From contig DRTT01000172.1 in assembly GCA_011372105.1 (NCBI GenBank), forward strand, positions 1-5,777: DNA of 5,777 bases. The letters run 5' to 3'. Origin of the DNA: Candidatus Aerophobota bacterium. GTDB lineage: Bacteria; Aerophobota; Aerophobia; Aerophobales; B3-G15. This document shows, in pieces, positions 1-5,777 of the stretch. The translations under genes and the position numbers were made by a program. The notes below the pieces were generated by a model. That model ran no database searches, was not told the origin of the DNA, and was given only the letters and a program-made list of their open reading frames with translations. Positions within the stretch are counted from its first letter, which is position 1. Each line of letters starts with the position of its first letter.

Positions 1-708
1 ACAACGTTTAGGACACTTTGTGGATGTGTTCCAAGGACCTATATAGCAGAAAGTGTCATAGGCGGGGGAACATTTACCCTGAACTGGTTTGTCAGGGAAT
101 TTGGCAAGGAAGAAGAAAGGCTTGCCAGGGAAAATGATATTTTTGCAGAGCAGATATTTGAGATAATGGCAAGTAAGATAAAACCTGGAATGCCAAGACT
201 TTTGCTTATTCCTTACTGGAAAAGCTCCTTTGCCCCTTACTGGGACTCTTTTGCAAGAGGCATAGTGATTGGATGGAGTGGCGACATAAAGAAGGCTCAT
301 TTTTTCCGTGCTATCATGGAGGGTATAGCTTTTGAACAGAAGTTTTTGTATGAGGGAATGGAAAAATCTTTTAGAAAAAAGATAGAAAGAATTGTTTTGC
401 TGGGAGGAGGAGCAAATATGCCTCTGTGGAGACAGATTGTGGCAGATATTACGGGTATACCTGTTTTGATACCCCACACCTTTGAGGTTACCTGTCTTGG
501 AGCAGCCATGCTGGCAGCCTCAGCTGTAGGATTTTATAAAGATGTGAGGGAGGCTTCAAAGAAGATGTCGCATTTTCTTGATACCTATTATCCTGAAAAG
601 AAAAACGAGGAGTTTTATCTTAGAATTTATCAAAAAGTTTACAGACCTCTTTTCCCCAGGATAAAAGAAATTGTTGATGAGTTTACCAGGATTTGTATGG
701 AAGGGTAA
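1..708 (+). CDS. FGGY-family carbohydrate kinase, C-terminal part (5' truncated by window edge)
   Basis: This is the C-terminal domain of a sugar kinase that would phosphorylate a sugar or ketose with ATP in the cytoplasm. Frame 1 is open from the first base, giving 235 visible residues; FGGY kinases are usually about 500, so roughly half is missing to the left. Visible signs, numbered from the window edge: GGGTF near 21-25, DSFARGIVIGW at 82-92 and RAIMEGIAFE at 103-112, which match the conserved second FGGY signature region; GGGANMPLWRQIVADITG at 135-152, the adenosine-binding motif; and CLGAA at 165-169. The ATG at 166 is internal, because conserved sequence continues upstream of it. The gene ends 31 nt before the dehydrogenase gene, suggesting one operon. 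Xylulokinase, gluconokinase or a related specificity cannot be separated, because the substrate-binding N-terminal domain is not seen. The family call is firm and the substrate is unknown. Confidence 0.9.
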   Translation, partial: TTFRTLCGCVPRTYIAESVIGGGTFTLNWFVREFGKEEERLARENDIFAEQIFEIMASKIKPGMPRLLLIPYWKSSFAPYWDSFARGIVIGWSGDIKKAHFFRAIMEGIAFEQKFLYEGMEKSFRKKIERIVLLGGGANMPLWRQIVADITGIPVLIPHTFEVTCLGAAMLAASAVGFYKDVREASKKMSHFLDTYYPEKKNEEFYLRIYQKVYRPLFPRIKEIVDEFTRICMEG

Positions 709-725
709 GGATTTGAGAATAAAAT

Positions 726-732
726 AAGGAGG
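726..732 (+). promoter_or_regulatory. Strong Shine-Dalgarno site of the SDR gene
   Basis: AAGGAGG lies 7 nt before the ATG at 740. It is a near-perfect anti-16S match with ideal spacing, which fixes the start of the dehydrogenase and predicts efficient translation. It is the best ribosome binding site in the window. Confidence 0.85.
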
Positions 733-739
733 ATAAGAG

Positions 740-1498
740 ATGGCAAAAAATATCTCACTTGAGGGGAAAAAATCTGTTGTTACAGGTGCTGCAAAAGGAA
801 TAGGCAAAAGTATTGCCACTTACTTTGCAGAACTTGGTTCAGACCTTGCCCTGGTGGATGTTAATGAGGTATCCCTTAAAGAAACTGCGGAGGAGATTAG
901 AGGTAAAGGACGCAGAGTTTATGAAATAGTGGCAGATTTAACAAGTCTTAAAGATATTGAAAGGATTGCCAGAGAGAGCGTAGAGAAACTGGGAGAGGTT
1001 GATGTTCTTGTAAATAACGCCGGGGTTTCTTTTTTAAATCCTGCTGAGAAATTAACAGAGGAGGAGTGGGACAAGACCCTTGCTGTAAACCTGAAAGGTC
1101 TTTATTTTCTCTCTCAGGCCATAGGCAGGCACATGATAGAGAAAAGGTCAGGTAAAATAGTAAATATTGCCTCACAGGCAGCAGTTGTTGCTCTGGAAGG
1201 TCATGTTGCCTATTGTGCAAGCAAAGCAGGAGTTGTGGCTGTAACGAAGGTCCTTGCTCTTGAGTGGGGAAAATATAATATAAATGTTAATGCTATTGCA
1301 CCTACCATAATTATGACCCCTATGGGGAAAAAAGCCTGGTCCGGGGAAAAAGGCAGGAAAATGCTTGAGAGAATTCCTCTTGGAAGATTTGGAGAACCCG
1401 AGGAGGTTGCCTATACTGCTGCTTTTTTAGCCTCTGACCTTTCTGATATGATAACAGGCACAACCATCATGGTTGATGGGGGATACACTATTCAGTAA
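740..1498 (+). CDS. SDR-family NAD(P)-dependent oxidoreductase, polyol dehydrogenase-like
   Basis: This is a classical short-chain dehydrogenase of 252 residues, the usual length, expected to be a soluble cytoplasmic tetramer interconverting an alcohol and a carbonyl. Visible motifs: TGAAKGIG (15-22) for the cofactor; Asp40 at the end of beta-2, which favours NAD over NADP; ADL at 65-67; NNAG (92-95); and the full catalytic set Asn117, Ser145, Tyr158 and Lys162 (YCASK 158-162). The C-terminal half, with GKKAW followed by GEKG and the ending GGYTIQ, resembles from memory the GolD / D-threitol and D-arabitol dehydrogenase group rather than FabG or glucose dehydrogenases. The neighbouring FGGY kinase supports a role in polyol or sugar breakdown: oxidation to a ketose, then phosphorylation. 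The start is set by the strong ribosome binding site 7 nt upstream. Family membership is very sure; the polyol substrate is inference. Confidence 0.9.
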   Translation: MAKNISLEGKKSVVTGAAKGIGKSIATYFAELGSDLALVDVNEVSLKETAEEIRGKGRRVYEIVADLTSLKDIERIARESVEKLGEVDVLVNNAGVSFLNPAEKLTEEEWDKTLAVNLKGLYFLSQAIGRHMIEKRSGKIVNIASQAAVVALEGHVAYCASKAGVVAVTKVLALEWGKYNINVNAIAPTIIMTPMGKKAWSGEKGRKMLERIPLGRFGEPEEVAYTAAFLASDLSDMITGTTIMVDGGYTIQ

Positions 1499-1516
1499 TT
1501 TTTCACTTTTATAAAG

Positions 1517-1539
1517 ATTTTAAGATATCTTCTTAAAGT
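1517..1539 (+). repeat. AT-rich inverted repeat just before the PHP gene start
   Basis: TTTAAGA (1519-1525) pairs with TCTTAAA (1531-1537) around a 5-nt loop. The stem extends to 9 bp with one G-U pair. A second, outer pair, CACTTT (1504-1509) and AAAGTG (1535-1540), could form instead. No T-run follows, so it does not look like a terminator. It ends 8 nt before the ATG at 1548, so it could affect ribosome access or be an operator. With a single G-C pair in the stem it may also be chance in AT-rich DNA. Confidence 0.3.
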
Positions 1540-1547
1540 GCGAGAAA

Positions 1548-3269
1548 ATGCGAGTTTGCAAGGTTGACTTACACGTTCACTCTCCCTATTCCAGGGTGGA
1601 AAAAGATGTTCTAAGAAGGGTAATATCTTCTGAATCTTACACCCTTCCAGAGGAGATATATTACAAAGCTAAAAAAAGAGGGATGGATTTTGTGACAGTT
1701 ACTGATCATAACTCAATTGAAGGAGCTCTTGAAATTGCGCACCTTCCCTCTGTATTTATCAGTGAAGAGGTCACAGTAAAGTTTCCCGAGGATGGGTGCA
1801 GTATTCATGTGGTTGTTCTTGACATAAATGAGGAAAAACACAGAGAAATACAGAGGTTAAAAGATAACGTTTATGAACTTGTCAGGTATCTTCATTCTGA
1901 GAACATAGTGCATTTTGTAGCTCACCCTTTCTCCTCGGTTGATGGGAAACTGCGAAAGGAACACTGGGAAAAAATGCTTGTTTTATTTGATATTTTTGAG
2001 GTGAGAAATGGAACGCAAAAGGAGGAAGATAACCTTCTTCTTGAAAGGATATTAAAGGACCTTTCTCCTGAAAAAATAGAAGAAATTGCCAATAAATACA
2101 GTGTAGCTCCCTTATCTCAAACTCCCTGGAAAAAATCAATGGTGGCAGGTTCTGATGATCATAGTGGACTTTACATTGGAAAGACGTATACGGTTGGGGA
2201 GGGTCCTTCTCTTTCTGCTTTTCTAAATTCTATAAGAGAGGGAAGGTGCAAGCCTGAGGGTAGAGGTGGAAGTTACCTTACCATTGGGCACAGTATTTAC
2301 GCTACAGGATACAAATTTTACAAGCACAAGGCTGGGAAAAATTCAAAGATCAGGTTTTTTGACATGATTTTAGATGACGAAAAGAAAGGAAAAGTTCTTG
2401 AAAAAATATTTTTGAGCAACAACAGAAGAGGGCTTTCTCTTTTCCCCAAAAATCTTCTTGTTTATCTTTTTATTAAAAAGTTTTCCAAAAAGATGTCTTT
2501 TCTCTCAAGCATTGCAGCCATAACCGAGTTTACAAGAAATTTGCCCTTTTATACTGCTCTTTTTCCCTATCTTTTTGGTTTAAGTTACCAAAACAAAGAT
2601 AGGAACCTGACTCGAGAGATTAAAAGAGAATACCTTAACTGTCAGGATGGGGTAAAGGTTGCTGTCTTTTTTGATGGGAAAATACCCGATAAAGCCCGCG
2701 GTTTACCTGAAGGAGAGAATATTGAGGTGCTTGGCTGTGGTAAAATAAGAAAAAAGAAAAAAGGTTTTTCTTTAAATGGTTTTACCTTATTTCCTCCTGT
2801 GATGGATTTTTCTTTTCCTTTTTGCCCCGAAATTAACTTCAGTTTTCCCCCTCTTATAGAGCTTGTATCCTATTGTGAAAAGAGGGAATTTGACCTCTTC
2901 CATGTTTTGACTCCTGGTCCTGTAGGTGTGTGCGGGATACTGGCTTCTAAAATTCTCAAGGTTCCCTTAATAGGAGTTTATCATGAAGGCCTTCTTACTC
3001 CTTTTTCTCCTCTTTTTAGTAAAGATAATCTTAAAAATGTAGTCTGGCTTTATCTTGGATGGTTCTACAACCAGATGGACAGGATTATAGTGGCATCGGA
3101 GAAGGAAGCTGAAATTTTGGAGAGGAAAAATATACCAGGCAAAAAGATAGAAATTGCCCCTCTTTTAGAAGGGAAAGATTTTTCCTGGTCTTTTGAGAGT
3201 CTGGATAAAATTTTTAATGATGGTGCTGTCTTAAAAAGCCTTTTTAAAACTTACAAAAGCTTTTATTAA
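1548..3269 (+). CDS. PHP-domain metal-dependent phosphoesterase fused to an N-terminal GT4-like glycosyltransferase half
   Basis: This 573-residue protein has two recognisable parts. Residues 1-240 are a PHP domain with the expected metal-ligand set: DLHVH (His9, His11), TDHN (Asp53, His54), Glu73/Glu74, His88, AHPFS (His126) and GSDDHSG (203-207). Such domains usually hydrolyse phosphoesters with a metal cluster. Residues 240-360 are a basic, partly hydrophobic linker without a clear domain. Residues 368-540 resemble the N-terminal Rossmann domain of GT4 glycosyltransferases: VAVFFDG, then FDLFHVLTPGPVGVCGILA (448-466), VPLIGVYHEG and IIVASEKEAEIL. The nucleotide-sugar-binding C-terminal half, with its E-x7-E motif, is absent; the protein ends about 33 residues after the expected domain boundary. 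PHP-GT fusions known to me are longer. No frame downstream restores the missing half. The start ATG lies six codons before DLHVH, normal for PHP proteins, with only a weak GAG-type ribosome site. Substrate unknown. Confidence 0.85.
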   Translation: MRVCKVDLHVHSPYSRVEKDVLRRVISSESYTLPEEIYYKAKKRGMDFVTVTDHNSIEGALEIAHLPSVFISEEVTVKFPEDGCSIHVVVLDINEEKHREIQRLKDNVYELVRYLHSENIVHFVAHPFSSVDGKLRKEHWEKMLVLFDIFEVRNGTQKEEDNLLLERILKDLSPEKIEEIANKYSVAPLSQTPWKKSMVAGSDDHSGLYIGKTYTVGEGPSLSAFLNSIREGRCKPEGRGGSYLTIGHSIYATGYKFYKHKAGKNSKIRFFDMILDDEKKGKVLEKIFLSNNRRGLSLFPKNLLVYLFIKKFSKKMSFLSSIAAITEFTRNLPFYTALFPYLFGLSYQNKDRNLTREIKREYLNCQDGVKVAVFFDGKIPDKARGLPEGENIEVLGCGKIRKKKKGFSLNGFTLFPPVMDFSFPFCPEINFSFPPLIELVSYCEKREFDLFHVLTPGPVGVCGILASKILKVPLIGVYHEGLLTPFSPLFSKDNLKNVVWLYLGWFYNQMDRIIVASEKEAEILERKNIPGKKIEIAPLLEGKDFSWSFESLDKIFNDGAVLKSLFKTYKSFY

Positions 3270-3360
3270 AAGCAAAAAATCACACCACTCCTCTCCCTTG
3301 AGGTTATCTTCTTAACCTTATTTTAAATATGGTTAAAGAAATTCTGAGATTTATAAAAAC
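3270..3360. other. Convergent intergenic spacer
   Basis: The 91 nt separate the stop codons of the plus-strand PHP gene and minus-strand metF. It holds no ORF of note, only a weak hairpin (3299-3320) and AT-rich flanks. Both transcripts would have to end here or run into each other. Confidence 0.7.
3299..3324 (+). terminator. Possible weak Rho-independent terminator after the PHP gene
   Basis: TGAGGTTA (3299-3306) and TAACCTTA (3313-3320) form an 8-bp stem with one G-U pair and a 6-nt loop, followed by TTTT (3321-3324). It lies 30 nt past the PHP stop codon, the right place for a terminator. The stem has only two G-C pairs and the T-run is short, so it would be inefficient. On the minus strand no T-run follows, so it is unlikely to serve metF. 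Confidence 0.4.
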
Positions 3361-4236
3361 TTAAATTAACCCTGCTTTTTCCAGCACATCAGGGACGTAT
3401 TTATCCCATCCCAGGGGCATGATGTGCACACCCTGGCACATCCCTTTAAGTTCCTTTATTAAAGAGGCTGCTATTTCCACACTTTTTTTGGGCCGTTCCT
3501 CTTTGGAGGCTGAAGCCATTATTTTTATGAGTTTTTCCGGGACAAATACACCTGAGACATTGGCGTTCATAAACCTTGCCATACCTGCTGATTTCAGAAG
3601 AACTATACCCACCATTTTTGGGACCTTGATGTGTTCTGTTGCCCGGATGAACTGCTCAAATTTTTTAACATCATAAACAGCCTGGGTTTGAAAAAACTGA
3701 GCTCCAGCTTCCACCTTCAGCTCCATTTTTATCACCTGTGGCTCAAGAGGATCTGCTCCAGGATTGGCTACTGCTCCAAGACAGAAATCAGGAGAGCCGT
3801 CAAGTTTATTCCCCACCATGTCTTTTCCTTCCATAAGTCCTTTTGCTGCTCTCAGGAGATTTACTGAGTCAAGGTCAAATACAGGTTTTGATTGAGGATC
3901 ATCTCCAAGAACATTGTGATCACCGGTGAGACACAAAACATTTTCTATCCCCAGAACATAAGCTGAAAGGAGGTCTGATTGAAGAGCTAACCTGTTTCTG
4001 TCTCTGCAGGTTATCTGAAATACGGGTTCAATTCCTCTTTCTTTAAGTAGCCTACATACAGCAAGGGAGCCTAATCTCATCACCGAACTTTGAAGATCTG
4101 TAACGTTTATAGCATCCACCTTCCCCTTTAACTCTTCTGCCTCTTTCAGAAGGGGCTCTATATTTGTTCCCTTTGGAGGCCCGATTTCTGAAGTAATGAC
4201 AAACTTTCCTTTGCTAAAAAGTTCAGAAAGTTTCAT
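3361..4236 (-). CDS. metF: Methylenetetrahydrofolate reductase, catalytic flavoprotein subunit
   Basis: MetF reduces 5,10-methylene-THF to 5-methyl-THF on a flavin in the cytoplasm, feeding methyl groups to methionine synthesis or to the methyl branch of the Wood-Ljungdahl pathway. At 291 residues it has the usual bacterial size for a single TIM barrel. Visible motifs: TSEIGPP (15-21), with Glu17 at the position of the catalytic Glu of E. coli MetF; QITCRDRNR (74-82); LTGDH (103-107), with Asp106 in the folate/flavin-contacting loop; FFQTQAVYD (181-189), with Gln185 expected to bind folate; and GVHIMPLGWD (269-278). The start overlaps the metV stop by 4 nt (ATGA), implying translational coupling; GAGG lies just upstream. 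Like other MetV-paired MetF proteins it probably takes electrons through MetV instead of directly from NAD(P)H. Family assignment is firm; the physiological electron donor is inferred. Confidence 0.93.
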   Translation of the reverse strand: MKLSELFSKGKFVITSEIGPPKGTNIEPLLKEAEELKGKVDAINVTDLQSSVMRLGSLAVCRLLKERGIEPVFQITCRDRNRLALQSDLLSAYVLGIENVLCLTGDHNVLGDDPQSKPVFDLDSVNLLRAAKGLMEGKDMVGNKLDGSPDFCLGAVANPGADPLEPQVIKMELKVEAGAQFFQTQAVYDVKKFEQFIRATEHIKVPKMVGIVLLKSAGMARFMNANVSGVFVPEKLIKIMASASKEERPKKSVEIAASLIKELKGMCQGVHIMPLGWDKYVPDVLEKAGLI

Positions 4237-4925
4237 TTTACTACCTCTTTTTCCTCTTCTTCAAATTCCAGAGCCCAGAAAATACTTTTCTTTCTACTTG
4301 CCGGGGGTTGCATTAAATTCCAGTTACGGGGAGGGTTAATCTTTCTCAGGTTTTCTATTTTACCTATTTCCTTAAGTCTCTCATATATTTTTGCCCATGC
4401 ACAGTCTTTGTCAGGGTCTACTTCACATTTTCCCTTATCTGAACCACCACAGGCTCCATTTATAAGGTTTTTAGGACAGTTAGCGTAAGGACATATACCC
4501 CCTGTTATATCCAGCTTACAATCTCCACACTGAAGACACCTTTCCTCCCCTGGCCAGACACCGGAAAATCCCCCCATGTAAATGGTATTATCTGCTGGAT
4601 GGACCGGTAGGTTTACCATGTTGCTTATTGCCTGAACACCAATCCCGCAAGCACTTACAACAATTGAATCTGCACTGTAAATATTGCTAAGGTATCTTTT
4701 TAGCTTAAGACCTACAAGAACTTTATTGCAGGCAAAGTCAACCACAAAGTAACCTGTTACTTTTTTCCCTGCTTGTTCTAACTTCTCTTTAAGTTCCCGG
4801 ACTCCTTTTTCTCCCCCCGTCTGGCAGGCTTCTGAACAGCCTCCACAGGCTACAAGAAATATATTTTTGTCCTGTGCTACATAGCTTAGTATTTCTTCCC
4901 AGGGTTTTCTTTCAGAAACTAACAT
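4233..4925 (-). CDS. metV: Methylene-THF reductase accessory subunit MetV (MTHFR C-terminal-like, Cys-rich)
   Basis: MetV is the partner of MetF in acetogens and related bacteria, where it binds metal centres and links the flavin of MetF to an electron-donating module. This 230-residue protein has 13 cysteines. An N-terminal domain carries CGGCSEAC (27-34), Cys66 and SACGIG (91-96). A C-terminal segment carries CLQCGDC (130-136), Cys145, Cys150, NGACGG (156-161), Cys167 and Cys175, a pattern suited to iron-sulfur clusters or zinc. The tail ends in an acidic-basic stretch without cysteines. The gene overlaps metF by 4 nt and starts 21 nt after the hydrogenase large subunit. In Moorella MetVF associates with HdrABC and MvhD; none of those genes is visible here, but a hydrogenase is. 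The ATG at 4925 follows a G-rich ribosome site. The family call is confident; cluster type and number are not readable from sequence. Confidence 0.9.
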   Translation of the reverse strand: MLVSERKPWEEILSYVAQDKNIFLVACGGCSEACQTGGEKGVRELKEKLEQAGKKVTGYFVVDFACNKVLVGLKLKRYLSNIYSADSIVVSACGIGVQAISNMVNLPVHPADNTIYMGGFSGVWPGEERCLQCGDCKLDITGGICPYANCPKNLINGACGGSDKGKCEVDPDKDCAWAKIYERLKEIGKIENLRKINPPRNWNLMQPPASRKKSIFWALEFEEEEKEVVK

Positions 4926-4928
4926 AAT

Positions 4929-4937
4929 CCCCCCCTT
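4929..4937 (-). promoter_or_regulatory. G-rich ribosome binding site of metV with a seven-G tract
   Basis: Read on the minus strand, AAGGGGGGG ends 3 nt before the ATG of metV. Pairing of AAGGGG with 16S rRNA would leave a workable spacing. The site is unusual because the core lies in a homopolymer of seven G (C on the plus strand, 4929-4935), which can slip and so change spacing to the start codon. Confidence 0.55.
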
Positions 4938-4946
4938 ACAACTTTG

Positions 4947-5777
4947 TTAGCTTATAATGAATTTTGCAAGATCTTTCTTTTTAGGAGTTATAAGGTGAAC
5001 TGCGCAGGCAAGGCAAGGGTCAAAGGAGCGCACACACCTTACAACTTCAAAAGGATTTTTAGAATCTTTTACCTTTAATCCTAAAAGAGCCTTTTCCATT
5101 GGTCCTGGTTGGTTGAGGTCATCTTTTGGTGAAGCATTCCAGGTTGTTGGAACGACAAGCTGGTACCTGTCAATAACCTTATTTTTCACCTTTATCCAGT
5201 GTCCAAGAGCTCCTCTTGGAGCCTCTGTAATTCCCATTCCCTCTGCTTCTTCTGGCAGGGAATGAGGGGTGTAAACTGGTTCGTCAACTTTTAACTCAAG
5301 GACCCATTCTGCCATACTGTCAGCAATAACTTTTGCATCAAGTGCTCTTGCTATATGTCTGCCAAGAGTTGAGGAGAGAAGGGAAGGTTTTCCCCCTATC
5401 TCTGAAAGAACACTCTCCACAGCTTTCTTTATTTTTTCCTTCCCTCCATAGTATCCGACTATCATCCTCGCTGCAGGACCTACCTCGCAGGGGAAATTTT
5501 TATATCTTGGTGCCTTTATCCAGGAGTAGCCTTTTTCCTTTTCCACATTGGGTACGGTTTTTCCTTCTGAGGGGTGGAGAGGTGTGGTGTCCTCAGAATA
5601 CCAGCTGTGCTTTAAGTACTCCTTTACATCCGCCATATCAAGTGGCTGATAAGAACCATCTTTTACCGCTCCCTGCAGGAAGAGACGTTCTCTTTTTGTC
5701 TGATCTATCTCGTCTGAGCTTAAGTTAAAGGCTCCGTAACAGATAAAATTATCATAAGAGGACCCTGCATAAAGGTG
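4947..5777 (-). CDS. [NiFe]-hydrogenase large subunit, C-terminal part (5' truncated by window edge)
   Basis: This is the catalytic subunit that holds the Ni-Fe active site and oxidises or makes H2. The frame stays open to the right edge, giving 276 visible residues; complete subunits are usually 450-600, so the N-terminal RxCGxC ligand motif is outside. Numbered from the edge: HSWY (57-60) and KAPRY (88-92), typical of group 1 enzymes; EAPRGALGHW (185-194), the conserved active-site loop; and DPCLACAVH (253-261), giving the other two cysteine ligands. Fifteen residues follow the His. In this family they are cut off by a dedicated endopeptidase after nickel insertion. The ATG at 5636 is internal, because conserved sequence continues beyond it. 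The pattern suggests a group 1 uptake hydrogenase, normally membrane-attached with the catalytic side outside, but the small subunit that would show a Tat signal is not visible. metV follows after 21 nt. Family certain; subgroup moderate. Confidence 0.95.
   Translation of the reverse strand, partial: HLYAGSSYDNFICYGAFNLSSDEIDQTKRERLFLQGAVKDGSYQPLDMADVKEYLKHSWYSEDTTPLHPSEGKTVPNVEKEKGYSWIKAPRYKNFPCEVGPAARMIVGYYGGKEKIKKAVESVLSEIGGKPSLLSSTLGRHIARALDAKVIADSMAEWVLELKVDEPVYTPHSLPEEAEGMGITEAPRGALGHWIKVKNKVIDRYQLVVPTTWNASPKDDLNQPGPMEKALLGLKVKDSKNPFEVVRCVRSFDPCLACAVHLITPKKKDLAKFIIS

Noticed and set aside
297..819. Minus-strand open frames of 70 and 87 codons across the kinase and SDR start
   Set aside because: They oppose conserved kinase motifs, and the second also covers the strong ribosome site and start of the SDR gene, so neither is credible as a gene.
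948..1220. Minus-strand open frame of 90 codons inside the SDR gene
   Set aside because: It is a shadow of the SDR coding sequence, with no domain and no ribosome site.
1500..1530. Promoter-like hexamers (TTCACT and ATATCT) before the PHP gene
   Set aside because: Both boxes match the sigma-70 consensus poorly, and such matches are common by chance in AT-rich spacers.
1882..2139. Minus-strand open frame of 85 codons inside the PHP gene
   Set aside because: It is antisense to the PHP domain with its ordered metal-ligand motifs, and its translation shows nothing recognisable.
3255..3273. Hairpin GCTTTT/AAAAGC followed by TTTT on the minus strand, as a metF terminator
   Set aside because: The stem is 6 bp with a 3-nt loop and only two G-C pairs, and it lies within the last codons of the PHP gene, so it is too weak to annotate as a terminator.
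3419..3867. Two plus-strand open frames inside metF (85 and 78 codons)
   Set aside because: Both are antisense to conserved MetF motifs and show no family features.
5333..5728. Plus-strand open frame of 131 codons across the hydrogenase gene
   Set aside because: It lies antisense to a clearly conserved hydrogenase sequence, its translation is low-complexity and rich in Leu, Ser and Pro, and it lacks a ribosome site or recognisable domain.

Overview
The window reads as an AT-rich, gene-dense piece of a bacterial chromosome. The proteins are rich in Lys, Glu and Ile. The genes suggest an anaerobe that handles hydrogen and one-carbon units: a [NiFe]-hydrogenase large subunit is followed by metV and metF, the methylene-tetrahydrofolate reductase pair known from acetogens and other Wood-Ljungdahl organisms. 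The sequence alone does not fix the phylum. An uncultivated or thermophilic anaerobic lineage would fit, but that is inference.

Left half, plus strand: the C-terminal part of an FGGY-family carbohydrate kinase (1-708, start outside the window), a short-chain dehydrogenase/reductase (740-1498) resembling polyol dehydrogenases, and a PHP-domain protein (1548-3269). The PHP protein carries a C-terminal segment that looks like only the acceptor half of a GT4-type glycosyltransferase. Gaps are 31 and 49 nt with no convincing terminator, so the three may be cotranscribed. The kinase and dehydrogenase form a plausible route for a polyol: oxidation to a ketose, then phosphorylation. The PHP/glycosyltransferase protein has no obvious link to that route.

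Centre: 91 nt between convergent genes (3270-3360), with a weak hairpin that may end the plus-strand transcript.

Right half, minus strand, read from the window's right edge: a [NiFe]-hydrogenase large subunit (5777-4947, N-terminus missing), then metV (4925-4233) after 21 nt, then metF (4236-3361), which overlaps metV by 4 nt. The spacing indicates one transcript. The simplest reading is that hydrogen oxidation supplies electrons, directly or through a carrier, for reducing methylene-THF to methyl-THF. This hydrogenase-metV-metF arrangement is the most interesting feature of the window, followed by the half-glycosyltransferase fused to an apparently intact PHP domain. I saw no RNA genes, insertion sequences, CRISPR arrays or other mobile elements.
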